64,000 bases of DNA from Gloeophyllum trabeum ATCC 11539. Lineage: Eukaryota; Basidiomycota; Agaricomycetes; Gloeophyllales; Gloeophyllaceae. The notes under the pieces are model-generated. The model saw only the letters and a program-made list of their open reading frames with translations, had not been told where the DNA came from and made no database searches. Positions 1 through 10,339 of the stretch are shown here, in pieces. Location of the stretch: NCBI RefSeq assembly GCF_000344685.1, contig NW_006920413.1, forward strand, positions 79,850-143,849. Reading direction: 5' to 3'. Position 1 is the first letter of the stretch. Each line of letters opens with the position of its first letter. Position numbers and translations under genes: made by a program.

Positions 1-1271
1 ACAGCTCCAACGCCTGATACCGATGCATCACATATAACCCATATAGGCTCATTGACTTTAACGTCGATAGGTTTAAGGATCGGGGCCTTGCAAGCCATTG
101 CTTTGATCGATTCGAAACATTTATCATGCATTGGTTGCCAAGAAAATGAGCGATTATCTCGACACATGCTTGCAAGCGGCCCAGTATAGGCTGTCACATC
201 AGGCATAAAGTGTGCGAGGTACTGCACAAGGCCTAGGAACCGCTGTACTTCATTGAAGTTACGAGGCATTCTCCATTCACGAATGCGCGCCATCTTGTCT
301 GAGTCCACATGAAGTCCACGATCATCAATTACATGACCTAGGCAGTCCATTCGCTTCGAATAGAGGTTGCACTTAGTTTTACTCAAATACAATTGATACT
401 GCCTGAGACGATCGAATACCATTCCTAAGTGTTTTTCATGATCCTCAATAGAGTCTGAAAATACGGAGATATCGTCCAGATAGACATGTACAAACACTCC
501 AATGAATTCACGGAATATGAATGTCATAAGTCGTTGGAATGTAGCCGGCACGTTTGTATCGCCTTGCTGCATAATGTAGCTGAGAAAAGTACCATAGATA
601 GTGGCGAATGCCGTTTTCCATATGTCCTTTGGCTCGACTCGGATTTGTCCATAAGTGTCCAACATGTCAATTTTCGAGTGGCATTTAGCCTTCGCAATGT
701 CCATACAAATCTGATCTTGGTCTGGAAATGGTGTTACATCATGCAGCGTGTTGTCGTTACGCTGTCTGCAATCCACCACTGTCCTCAAACGACCATCTTT
801 CTTTGGAATGCATAGAAGAGGAGCAGCTTGGCTGACTGTAACATCTTTCCACCAGTTCGCAGATTTATACCGTTCGATCTTGGCTAAGAGCAACAGTCGC
901 ATTGACTCAGGACAACGAGGCAGATGATAATTATATTGAGCATTATCATCCTTGAGAGGAATGTGGTGATTGATAGGTCGCAATGGGAGTAGTCTCAATG
1001 GAATATCTCCCATTAGATCTTTACACTGCTCCAACCATTCTTCTCTAAGTCGTGGAATGTCTTCTTCAGTGAAATCACCATGCCCATGAGCATGCCGAAT
1101 ACATTCCTCGAATGTGTCCAATATAGACTCGTTAATTCCAAATGGGTCTTCATTGCCGTACTTGTCTCGAGGACCATCATATGATGAGTGGAGTGTAGGC
1201 GCGAAGTCCATACCCAATGATGGTATTTTCTGATTCACGTCGCCCATCCATTTGCTGGATTGCCTGACTGG
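1..1271 (-). CDS. pol: gypsy reverse transcriptase and start of RNase H (partial)
   Basis: Translating the minus strand from about 1271 to base 1 gives one uninterrupted frame; methionines are at 1235 and 1211. Visible motifs: IPKKDGRLRTVVDCRQRN (fingers), SKIDMLDTYGQIRV (motif A aspartate), AFATIYGTF, ATFQRLM, the catalytic VYLDDISVFSD (motif C, about 490-470), LGHVIDDRGL and VQRFLGLVQYLAHFMPDV (connection), then VICDASVSGVGAV, the start of Ty3-type RNase H, at the window edge. RT copies the element RNA into DNA. The polymerase core is intact although the upstream frame is broken, so this copy would need help from another copy. Confidence 0.93.
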
Positions 1272-1277
1272 GACCCT

Positions 1278-1526
1278 TCATCGAGTCTTATGTGTCTCTG
1301 CGTCTTGTGTAGGAGGGTCCTTAGGCTGAGATTTGTCCTCAATAGGTCCTTTAGTATTACCGATACCAGGTTGATTACCGTATAACGAATCATTAGTCTT
1401 TGGTTGATTTAAGTCATCCTCAACTAATTCCAGTAATGGTCCAGACGAGTATTGACGAGGCCTTGTGAATTCCTCATCTGGCACTTCCTCAATAGTTACT
1501 CGCCGTTTTGGCCGCGGCGTGACCAT
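1278..1526 (-). pseudogene. protease-RT linker of the gypsy element, frame broken
   Basis: A short acidic open frame (82 codons) between the protease and RT, with no recognised domain. It closes with a stop at 1280-1278, while the RT frame is open from about 1271 in another phase. Pol therefore cannot be translated through here without a frameshift. I read it as the linker between protease and RT with an indel near 1270-1280. Confidence 0.55.
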
Positions 1527-1541
1527 CGCCGCGCCAGGGAT

Positions 1542-2037
1542 TCATTCTGGTTTATGGGATTGATCTGTCTTGGCAGGCTTCCTGCTCTTTATATGTTTCG
1601 TGTGCACCTGTCCCTCCCCCTTTGGAGGTGAGGGAACGATCTTCCCAAATACCGATAACATATTGTCCTTGAAGTTCATAATTGTATGGCTTGCGCGCAA
1701 AAACGGTGTGCCAATTACAATATCATAGCGGTCGATATCAGCCACGTCAAAATAATGATCAATGGAGTGACCGCCAATCGAAAGCTTCAAATGAGCACCA
1801 TAGTTGACCTTCGAGCGACTACCCACAGTGCCGAGCTGAAGGGATGTGGGGGTTATTCAGCTCAAAACACATGATATTCGCAATACGCGCAAAGTCCGGA
1901 CTAATGCAGTCAAGTGTGCTGCCCAAATCAAACAATGCATGGGCCAAAATACCATTGATGCGGATGTAACCAGTCATGCATTGACACTCTGAATTTGTTC
2001 GTGTTGGGCGATTGCCTGGCGTGTCACGTAACACCAA
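1542..2037 (-). pseudogene. gypsy retropepsin (protease), broken
   Basis: Two overlapping frames together cover a retropepsin-like domain. The first (2037-1819) has ALFDLGSTLDCISPDFA. The second (1826-1542) has DRYDIVIGTPFLR, matching the flap-distal ILG-type motif of the family. The active site reads D-L-G (codon 2 TTG) where retropepsins have D-S/T-G, so it should be inactive. The frame change at about 1820 is a second lesion. A TCG-to-TTG change would explain the leucine and fits cytosine deamination at a CpG, which is inference. Confidence 0.8.
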
Positions 2038-2054
2038 TCAGCTGCGTACTGGCA

Positions 2055-4001
2055 CTAAGTCGCCATCGACGGGGGTAGTGATCGCAGAAGTTGTAGGTGT
2101 CTTAACTTCTTTAATGGGCAAGATATACGGCAGAACATCCTGGGATTTGAACTCCTGGATGTCTGCTCTAACCTTAAGATATTGTCTTTAAGGGCATCAC
2201 ATATCCCGAGTTTCTGTAGCAGTGCACAGTTATCCATAGTCAGTTGATCATTCTCCTGGCCAAGTGCTTCATTAGATTCCCGTAATAGCTGGTTCTCGAA
2301 CTCGAGATCATCTATTGGGCGCTGAAGATCACTAATCAGTGGTGGCACTGGTCCAACTGGCATCTCATATTCGTTGGACGATGGATCATCTCCAACGAAT
2401 ACTGTATGCACTGTCTCGTCATCTGAGTCTGGGGTACTAGATCCGACTCCTTGAGTAGATAACTCAGGATGGTGATCTGCCCATGCATCATGACCCGATG
2501 ATAATATCTCCTCATCTGATAGATCTTGGATAGCGGTAAGATACTCATAAGGGCTTTCGCCATCGTCCGACAGTATAAAGTCAGCGATGTTGGCCTCATT
2601 ATCATCGTAGTGCATGAGCCCAACTCTGTCATCAGGTTCAGGCTCATCGTTGTCATATTGGTCACCATCATATTCCTGATTGTAGAAGTCATACTCATCC
2701 TCCTCGAGGGGTTCAGCTAACCCATCACCTTCCGGTGCTTCGTACTCATCTTCCATTTCAGGTTGGATGGTCTCTGCAACGTCTTCGCCCTGATCGTCAT
2801 CCATGGCTCTCATACGCTCTTTTGGTCGAGTAGGACAATCTTTGCTGAAGTGTCCTTTCTGACCACAGCGGAAACATGAGTCTGTACTCGTCGCTTGATG
2901 AGTAGGGCCACTAGTCGCTCCTCGTGGAGCATCTTTACGATCCTGATTAGGTCGTTGAGGAGCCGGAGTATTTCGACGAGGAATGAAGTGACTGTTTTCA
3001 GCTGGAGCTGGTTGTCGAGGATGCTGGAAGTTTCGTTGAGGACGAGACCATCGTGCATTATCACCCGTCCGCTGTTGCTTCCCAGTTCCCGACATATTTG
3101 GGGATTGGGGCGTTGGCTGAGCGACTTGTGTCGGCTTTGCTCGCTGGTGAGCATTGGACCGAGTAGGTGCGGGTGGTCGAGATCCTCTATGCACACTGCT
3201 AGCATTGAATGTAGACTTCTCATATTTGCTAGCTTTTTCCAGGGCCTCTATGTGCTCGACTACTGTAGTCAATGGACTCTCCTCGGGAGTCAGCAGTCGA
3301 ACGTATAAGCAGTCATAGCGGGTCCAGTCGGGGATACTGTCAAATATACGTTTCTTCATGTCATACTCATGGGGCTTGGCAGCTCGCCTGCGTCCCCAGT
3401 ACTCGAGTTCATTTACCATGCGCCGAATGCCATGCTTCATTGAATATGTAATCCGTTCATACATGTTGTCAGCCTCCTTGGAATAGAGGTGGCGACGGAT
3501 TAGTCCCACTATGACTTCAGGGAAAGTCCATTCATCTTTCTCTTGGTTGTAATCCTGGACTTCCTGATAGAACCATTCGGCGGCATCGCCTTCAAAATAT
3601 TTAGATACGAGTAAGACGTGCTGGCGATCATAGTTATCACGCCCTATGCCCAAGAGATCGAAGTCTGTCAATATGTCTGACAGCCACTTCTCAAAGAAAT
3701 GTATATCCGCCCTGCCATCATATAACCTTTTGGCGGCTGGCTTAAAGTTTCGTGTCTCCGGAGTATAGGGTGCAGCCCTTCGACGTGCACTACATATCGT
3801 CATCAACGCTTTCTCTACTAGTTCGTCCTCGTACTCGTGCACGGGAGTAGCTGCTCGCTGCCAATCACGGCGCCCAATGTTTCTGGGATTGACGTCGTCA
3901 TCTCCATCATCATCAGGGGGGTCATCCCCAGGGGGGTTTCCGCCTCCTCCTGGTGGATCTCCTCCGCCCCCTCCGCCTCCTGCACCTGTAGGTACTACCA
4001 C
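2055..4001 (-). CDS. gag: gypsy element gag (capsid and CCHC zinc knuckle)
   Basis: An open frame of about 648 codons in phase with ORF B across the TGA at 4013-4011. The first codon of the frame given here is GTG, so translation by read-through or from another site is possible. Residues about 85-260 are capsid-like (KRLYDGRADIHFFEKWLSDI, then a WGRRRAAKPHEYDM segment). A CX2CX4HX4C zinc knuckle (CFRCGQKGHFSKDC) lies at residues 376-389 and would bind genomic RNA. An acidic tail follows. At its 3' end the frame overlaps the shifted protease frame, as is usual for gag-pol. Confidence 0.85.
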   Translation of the reverse strand: MVVPTGAGGGGGGGDPPGGGGNPPGDDPPDDDGDDDVNPRNIGRRDWQRAATPVHEYEDELVEKALMTICSARRRAAPYTPETRNFKPAAKRLYDGRADIHFFEKWLSDILTDFDLLGIGRDNYDRQHVLLVSKYFEGDAAEWFYQEVQDYNQEKDEWTFPEVIVGLIRRHLYSKEADNMYERITYSMKHGIRRMVNELEYWGRRRAAKPHEYDMKKRIFDSIPDWTRYDCLYVRLLTPEESPLTTVVEHIEALEKASKYEKSTFNASSVHRGSRPPAPTRSNAHQRAKPTQVAQPTPQSPNMSGTGKQQRTGDNARWSRPQRNFQHPRQPAPAENSHFIPRRNTPAPQRPNQDRKDAPRGATSGPTHQATSTDSCFRCGQKGHFSKDCPTRPKERMRAMDDDQGEDVAETIQPEMEDEYEAPEGDGLAEPLEEDEYDFYNQEYDGDQYDNDEPEPDDRVGLMHYDDNEANIADFILSDDGESPYEYLTAIQDLSDEEILSSGHDAWADHHPELSTQGVGSSTPDSDDETVHTVFVGDDPSSNEYEMPVGPVPPLISDLQRPIDDLEFENQLLRESNEALGQENDQLTMDNCALLQKLGICDALKDNILRLEQTSRSSNPRMFCRISCPLKKLRHLQLLRSLPPSMAT

Positions 4002-4010
4002 AGTGACTCG

Positions 4011-5480
4011 TCATTGACGTCGGCCTGAGTTAGGGGGGTCTTCTGGGCCTCCTCCGCCTCCGCCTCCACCTCCTCCTCCTCCTCTGCCACCACCGCCAGA
4101 GCCATTTGTAGGTTGCCCTACAGGTCTTCGGTCTGGTGGATGTGATCTACGGCCATTATCTGGAGGTAAGTGAGGTGGGCGATCTCGATGGTCGTCATTA
4201 CCTCGTCCCTGACGATCATCATCACCGTCGTCGGGCGGGTCGCCACCGGGGTTGCCGCAGTTGGCACCTCGCGCAGCACGTAAGTATGGTACGAGTGCAG
4301 TCGGCTGAGACGTATTACTTTGATGTACGCCATGAGTCTGATCGAGGCGAATCGTACTGCCGTCGATCTCGTTTCCGCGAGCCACAGTCCTAATGGCCTG
4401 AGGCTCATTAGTGTAGCCTGTCGCCGCAACGGTTCGACACATGTTCACGTCCTGAGGAGAAGTTGAGTGGACGCTGGCCTGACTAGCCTCTCGTGTCACG
4501 TTGCGACTATTTTGGTTTGACGTAAGTGTTTGCATTGAGGAAGGCACTTCTGGAGATACTCCCTCCAGCGTCAGGGGACAGATATGGTCGGGGCTCGAAC
4601 CTATGTTCTGTCCACTCTGAGCAGCTTCATAATCGACAGTGAATTTGTTGGGCTGCACTCTGTGCTGGCTCCGATCGCGCTGTCCATTTCTGGGTGTTGG
4701 CTGATTGGGAGGGTTGATCAGCCGTTGTACGGCCGCCACCCTACCATCAAACGTAGCTTGATCCTCATTTGGTTGATGAGGAGCAAATAGTTTACCAATG
4801 GATCGCTGAATAACAGGATCTGTTTGCCAGTCTGATACCATGCCCGTATCGCCGACGTATTGTGTCCACTCTGCCGGGCCCAGATGGCCAATCCCACTTT
4901 GCTGAGTTGGGATTTGGTCCATAGTCGTATTCATTGGAGCGGGCGGGGGCTCTGCTCCTCGGCGTGAGCCTTGCTCATCTGCCGGGACAGCTCCTCCTGT
5001 CCTCGCTGCAATACTATATTCTGGAGTCATGTTGGCGTTCCCTGCGCCAGTTTGTCCGGTCACAGGGAAGTACCAAATGAACCCGGCATTTCTCCAAAGG
5101 GCGCTCGTATACGGGTGGATGCGCTCGGTGCAATAGTCCCCGGTCGGCGGGGGATGCGGTAGTCCTGGCAGTCCGAATGGCGGCTGTTGAGCTGCTATTG
5201 GGATGGGGGCCGGCTCCACAATAGGTAGTTGCACCGGGTTGACTTGCACGTCAACGTTTTGCTGAACATCAGGGCGAGTATCGGGTGGACTAGGTATAGC
5301 CCGCGATGACGGGTTTGATTCGTGCGACGGACGTGGGGTGGCAGGTCGTTCTCTCTGCAGATGCGTCGTAGCGCGTCTAGCGGTTGGGGACCTCGTCTCG
5401 AGCTTGTGTTTTACGCGTCGAGCCTCCATACGATCGAGGTTAGCCGTGAGCGAGTTAACGGCCTCTGCATAGTCCGTCAT
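4011..5480 (-). CDS. gypsy element gag-region ORF B
   Basis: An open frame of 489 codons starting at the ATGA overlap with ORF A. It is a low-complexity, Pro/Gln/Asn/Arg-rich protein with no recognisable domain, ending in a glycine-rich tract (residues about 455-478). It stops at a single TGA (4013-4011). The frame is open again directly after this codon into ORF C, which carries the zinc knuckle. B and C are therefore in the same frame, separated by one TGA followed by C. This could be a read-through signal or a recent nonsense mutation. Confidence 0.6.
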   Translation of the reverse strand: MTDYAEAVNSLTANLDRMEARRVKHKLETRSPTARRATTHLQRERPATPRPSHESNPSSRAIPSPPDTRPDVQQNVDVQVNPVQLPIVEPAPIPIAAQQPPFGLPGLPHPPPTGDYCTERIHPYTSALWRNAGFIWYFPVTGQTGAGNANMTPEYSIAARTGGAVPADEQGSRRGAEPPPAPMNTTMDQIPTQQSGIGHLGPAEWTQYVGDTGMVSDWQTDPVIQRSIGKLFAPHQPNEDQATFDGRVAAVQRLINPPNQPTPRNGQRDRSQHRVQPNKFTVDYEAAQSGQNIGSSPDHICPLTLEGVSPEVPSSMQTLTSNQNSRNVTREASQASVHSTSPQDVNMCRTVAATGYTNEPQAIRTVARGNEIDGSTIRLDQTHGVHQSNTSQPTALVPYLRAARGANCGNPGGDPPDDGDDDRQGRGNDDHRDRPPHLPPDNGRRSHPPDRRPVGQPTNGSGGGGRGGGGGGGGGGGGPEDPPNSGRRQ

Positions 5481-5920
5481 ACACGGTCCCCTTCGTCCAT
5501 ATTAATCTCCCAGTTCCTACTCGCAGCCTCAGTTCGAACTGTATCCCTAAACCAGTCCAACTCCTCTTCTAGTTGTTCGACGATCGCCAATATCTCCTCG
5601 TAGGAATTCAAGGTCAGTGCCTGCATCGACAGTTGGTGGATAATCCTGTCAGTTCGGTCTGCAGCTTCTTCTATGCGGCTAGCTGGCCAAACGCCGGATG
5701 CGCCTCGCCGATTCAGCCTTGCTGGCATGAATCGTGCTGGGGTCGATGAAGGGCGGAACGGCAATGGCGCCGCTCGACCGTCGATAAACGTAGGCGGGTC
5801 TGGGGATGCGTTCGAGTCCATAGAATAGTGTTTTTGTTCGATTTTTGAGTAATAGATGGTATCTGTGTACCTATGCGATAAGTCGCGAACAAACAGTAGT
5901 TTTTTGAATGCGGTGAGCAT
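5477..5920 (-). CDS. gypsy element leading ORF (gag-region ORF A)
   Basis: An open frame of 147 codons beginning ten bases inside the 5' LTR. A second methionine at 5821 starts a more protein-like stretch (MDSNASPDPPTF), so the real product may be 114 residues. The C-terminal half (residues about 75-140) is rich in charged and hydrophobic residues (EEILAIVEQLEEELDWF) and could form a coiled coil. The stop codon overlaps the next start as ATGA (5480-5477), an arrangement that allows termination-reinitiation. No known domain was recognised. It is probably the N-terminal part of the gag region of this family. Confidence 0.6.
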   Translation of the reverse strand: MLTAFKKLLFVRDLSHRYTDTIYYSKIEQKHYSMDSNASPDPPTFIDGRAAPLPFRPSSTPARFMPARLNRRGASGVWPASRIEEAADRTDRIIHQLSMQALTLNSYEEILAIVEQLEEELDWFRDTVRTEAASRNWEINMDEGDRV

Positions 5921-5929
5921 TTAAAAAAG

Positions 5930-6143
5930 TGTAGAATCTCCGTAGTCAGTACAGTTAGCTTGCATCACACACACACCAATAAACAGAACCTCGTCTTATT
6001 GCAAGAGATACAAGATAGGTGATTGAGCTAAGCAGATTCAGAGGTAGTTGTAGTCTAACGATCGGCTTGCCCAATCTGTCCATCTATCACTCAGTAACCA
6101 AACACGTCCAAACTCGGCGCCACTCGGTGGCGCCCACCTTACA
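5930..6143 (-). repeat. 5' LTR of the gypsy element
   Basis: A 214-bp sequence that starts TGTAAGG and ends CTACA when read on the minus strand, giving the usual TG...CA ends. It is matched along its whole length by the solo LTR at 9290-9505, roughly nine positions in ten by eye, which fixes both ends. The five bases outside it on the + strand (6144-6148, CAAGG) are the expected target duplication; its partner would be outside the window. Confidence 0.9.
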
Positions 6144-6641
6144 CAAGGGCTGGAGGGTGGCGCGATCCGTGAGACCTTTAAAGATCGTGAAGATATATTG
6201 TAGGGCAGGAATCTTTTCAACGACAGGTTTCATCATTAGCATGACACTCTGGAATGGGGAAATTGCGATGATTACATACGATCAATGGATACATCGGTCT
6301 TTCCCTGTTGTGGATGGGCCCCGGGTTCACAGCGGCTAACCTCCGCTGCAGCTCTTCCACTTGGTCGTCCATGACATTGGAGAATGCATCTTCCATAACC
6401 ACGCCAGAGAAACATAATTCCAAGAAGCTATCCATGCTGAAGGCGCCCTGCTGATGCTGGCCAGCCTCAGCACCGTAGAGGGAGGTATAGAATTCTCCCT
6501 TCCTGTTCCCCACTCATATTGAGACACACCAGAAACGTCAGAAGGAGTGGGTGGAGGAGAGTCAGCCATGTGCGGTGTGGTTTGGGGGAAGAGAAGAAAC
6601 ACGTACGGAGTCTGAAAAATCACTCGAACTTGAGGACCCAC
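6144..6641 (-). pseudogene. 5' fragment of a FunK1-type kinase gene cut by the gypsy LTR
   Basis: On the minus strand the first exon begins near 6571 (MADSPPPTPSDVSGVSQY). After a one-frame shift it continues as GEFYTSLYGAEAG...GAFSMDSFLELCF...NRERPMYPLI, then a donor near 6285 and an acceptor, then a second exon with ALQYIFTIFKGLTDRATLQP that runs straight into the LTR. The intact paralogue at 11440 has the same order (FHASLYGSEAG, GAWSMDAFLSWCF, DRERPMYKPL, intron, SLQYILDHLRD). The retrotransposon therefore landed in exon 2, and the kinase domain is missing from the window. The internal frame shift may predate or follow the insertion. Confidence 0.82.
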
Positions 6642-9289
6642 AGGAGCTGTTTGTCATGGTTTGGTATGGAAGACTCGTATGGTTCTATCGATGTTGATTC
6701 TCGCCTAGATCACTGGTCAAAGGACAATGAAGGAAACGTGTTAACCGCAAAGTGGCGTTGTGAGCGATTCATCACAGATGTGGACATCATGTGAGCCTGG
6801 TCACATCACCGGACATGCATTGCACCTTCGCATGTTGGATGTTACATTAGTTCTTCTACAATCCAAACAACTTGTGAGGACCCTATAAAATTTGTCTTGT
6901 GATCTGCGCAGAACAGCCGCGCATGGTACATAATGCACGGAATACTGGGACTGGCAAATCGTTATTACTAGTTGCGCTCAACTGGATATTATTATCATTA
7001 GACGACCCTACATTCACCATTCTACAAAACTCATGCCGATAGTATTCTCAACCTCATTCTTGAGGGGACCAACTGTCCAACTGCTCTTCTCGCCACCAGC
7101 ATGCACGTCCAATAACTCCTTTAACGGGTATGGTGCTGCACTTTCTCAAGCGGCGTGTTTACATTTTTGCTTGCAATACTCTTTCTGTCTGCTTATTCCA
7201 GGTGAGTTGCGAGGACAAAGGGCTTCGTGGTACTATTCCAGGCCCATAGGGTATGGCGAGCGTGCTGCCCATTGTACTTAAGGTTCTGGTCCACATGCAT
7301 CTGGTGAGAACAATGGAGAAGGCATCTAGCTAGTCCTAAGTTTGGTCGTGTTACGCTCGAAGATGAGACATGGATGCAACAAGGAATCAGAATACGATCC
7401 ATGTCTGTGGAAGCGAGTATTTACCTCCCTCCTCCTCAAGCGTGTAACTAACCATTTGAATGCGTGTGAACAGTTCGTGCCCAAGAGCCATTCGTCACTC
7501 TGCATTTAGCTTGACAGTGCTCACCTTATGTGCTTGCCCTTGGGGTTTCATCCGAAACGCCTATCCAAAACCTAAATATATAGAAGCGACATCTCTTGCG
7601 AGACGGTTCTCCCTCCCCCGCATGTGGCCATGCCTCCGCTGTGGGTGGCTCTAGTAGAATAGTCCCTTCCCGCGAAAGTTCCTAATCAGAGAATTTCGTG
7701 AGAGGTGGAGTTTCATGGAGCAAGAGAAGAGGTAAGACAGGGGGACAGACAGACTTGCATACCCCTCGCAATATCTGCTCTTCGCCTTTGATAGCACGCT
7801 GAAAGTGAGCAGGAAGTCCGTCTTTCCCGCCGTCCAGCATGATCTCGGTCTAGAGGGGAGCAGTCATTGATGTATATATTTCTTTATATTTTTCAAGAGC
7901 TGCAGGAATACCACAGGACGCGGGATGATATCCTCCTACCACGCGGACAAGAATTGCCTCAGCAAGGGTTGGCCCGCAAATCTGAGAACATATGATCCTT
8001 GTTTCCAGGCTGGAATCTATACCAGCTGGTGCAGGGTGAGGTGAACAGTGTATTTTTGAGGTGCAGTGATACTATTTCAGAAAATAATGGGATGTGTGGC
8101 TGGAAATGTGTTCCATGTGATGGGGTATGATTATCTACTCTAGGGAGAGGTATTAACAAGCACTTGAACCACATTCCACTCCCCTGGGGGGTCCGCAGGA
8201 GGGGTACCACCCAAAAGCAGTATCTAATGATGCACTGCTTGGAATCTCTCAAAGTCTGATGTAAACCTGTAGACGTATATGGGGTGAGTATGATCCTAAA
8301 ACTTCAGGATGTAGCATATAGTATAAGCATAGAAAAACACTAAATACTAGCCCCCCTCCATACGTTGTCTGTGTCAGGTATTATATGAGCTAGAACAAAG
8401 AAGAATCAGAATAAATGGACCACAGAGCCAGAAAGAGCATAGAAATTGGGTTCCAGAACTGTGCCACACCACATATTGCCATATTTGGAGTGTACTATGT
8501 AATATAATGATGCCATTAGTGCACATGAACTATTGGCAGTAGCTGTGAATTGTTCTGTATTTTTCCGCATTTCTTTCGATTTTCTATGAGCTGCCAAGCT
8601 GCAATCTGCCATGGTCTATATATACCCATCAGCTATTTATAGCACTAACATGTGGAGTCCAGGTCCCGCCAATATATTCTGATTTTATCCGAATTTTTGC
8701 GCATTTTTTGGAGCCACCCAGGTGCCTGGATGATCAGCCAGCCTATTCTTAGCCCCCCAGGCCATTCCCGGGGCACCAGATCTAGCCCCGATCCCTGCCT
8801 GCCTGCCGGGATGCCGGGGTAAGCCATTCAAGCTCAGCCCGGTTCACGGCTGCCTGCCTGCCACCTGAAATCCCATTACATTAGGCCTGGACAATTGTCC
8901 CTAAACATTGTAAAGGAGCACAGGAGTGTTGTCCAGAAACATTACATTATTATTACAACATGGGCTGAGCCACTGGCTTCCTGACTGTCCGTGTCGAGAC
9001 AATGTCAGACACCACACTTGACTTCACATATAGTGCACGTTGACCTGTCTACACTCTTGTTCAAGCTCAGGAATAATGTGGCTGAGACGTGTGGCTGAGC
9101 AGTGGCCAGGGTGGCACCACGTGCCGGGTTCGATGGCTGTGTCACATGGCATCAACATGGGCTCAAATTGGTGGTGTATGCATGGCAGGACACAAGTCCT
9201 GAGTTCTGCTTGATAAGTGATAGTATCAGGTGTATAAATTATCCAATTGATATATACAGTACTCTTTCCTATGCACATATCAAAATCCC
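6642..9289. other. no gene recognised
   Basis: Contains only short frames in all six phases, with no motif or splice chain I can support. A TATA-like stretch and simple CTGCCTGC runs (about 8790-8870) are visible but not interpretable. Confidence 0.5.
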
Positions 9290-9505
9290 TGTAAGGAGGG
9301 TGCCACCGAGTGGCGCTGAGTTTGGTCGAGTTTGGTTACTGAGTGATAGATGGACGGATTGGGCAAGCAGATCGTTAGACTACAACTATCTCAGAGAACC
9401 TGCTTAGCTCAATAGCCTATCTTGTATCTCTTGCAATAAGACGAGATTCTGTTTATTGGTGTGTGTGTGATACAACTTAACTGTACTGACTACGGAGGTT
9501 CTACA
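9290..9505 (+). repeat. solo LTR of the same gypsy family
   Basis: A 216-bp copy of the LTR at 5930-6143 in the opposite orientation, from TGTAAGG to CTACA, without internal sequence on either side. It is flanked by a perfect 5-bp target-site duplication, ATCCC at 9285-9289 and ATCCC at 9506-9510. This is the product expected from LTR-LTR recombination of a full element, and it shows that this family makes 5-bp duplications. Confidence 0.93.
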
Positions 9506-10339
9506 ATCCCTTAGGTCTGTATCTGCAATGTCCCCTTCATTCTTACTTTGTCCTCCTGTGGCCCTTATAGTCCTTACCACTCCAACAGATTAAAAGTCTG
9601 TCTGTATTGGTGACTACAACAAGACTACAGCATTGGATTTGTACCCAACCCAAGGAATGGTAGCAGCTGCACTACCAGACATAAGTAACATAGATCAAAG
9701 TCCTCCTCCGCTGCCAATCTTTGATTGGCAGCTCTGTCACACAGGTCTCTTGTCCCCAGTGGAAGAGACAGTCAATAATACCTACAGACTCCATGTTACA
9801 TCCTACCGGAACCATAGTGCTCGTCTGCTGCCAAACCTCAATTGGCGGCTCCCTCGCACTCATTTTCCTGAACCAAGCTGAAGGTCATGGTCATCAGAAA
9901 GAGTACTCAACAAATGAGAAGTTACACATGTACCAGCTTCAGTTCCTCAAGGGGACATATAGAGACCAATGAGTGGAAGCAATCAGGGTTCCAGAGGCAG
10001 CAGAGATTGAAAAACACAGGCCTAAGATACCTGTGACCAAAGAGATTGTATCATAGTCCTTGCCACCCAGATATAGACTCAGACTATGCATGGGAAAAAC
10101 AATCAACGTTGAGATGAATTCCCACGGTAATAATCCATCAAACTATTCAGCAGTCAGCATATTACTTTGGAACACCAGTGCAACATTTGAGAACCTCTTA
10201 TAGCCAACATAAGATCAATGTGTATGTTCCAGTCATGATTGGATTAATAGCAAGCACAACCCACCAAGTTGACATGCTTCAACTGCAGCAAGTACTAGAC
10301 TAATGAGTATGACATCACTCAACTACACATTGGCAAAAC
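9506..10339. other. no gene recognised
   Basis: Short frames only; no domain, RNA gene or repeat recognised. Confidence 0.45.

Larger units (their letters stand above)
1..6143 (-). mobile_element. Ty3/gypsy LTR retrotransposon, 3' part cut off by the window edge
   Basis: The element reads right to left: 5' LTR (5930-6143), three gag-region reading frames, a retropepsin-like region, then reverse transcriptase running off base 1 at the start of RNase H. The order protease-RT-RNase H and the RT sequence fit Ty3/gypsy (Metaviridae). Integrase and 3' LTR would lie outside the window. The frame is broken in the protease and in the protease-RT linker, while RT is open throughout. I therefore infer a fairly young but defective copy. 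No tRNA primer-binding site was recognised next to the LTR. It lies inside a FunK1 kinase gene, the rest of which is at 6144-6641. Confidence 0.93.

Noticed and set aside
486..815. 109-codon plus-strand frame
   Set aside because: Antisense to the reverse transcriptase, which shows the YLDD core on the minus strand.
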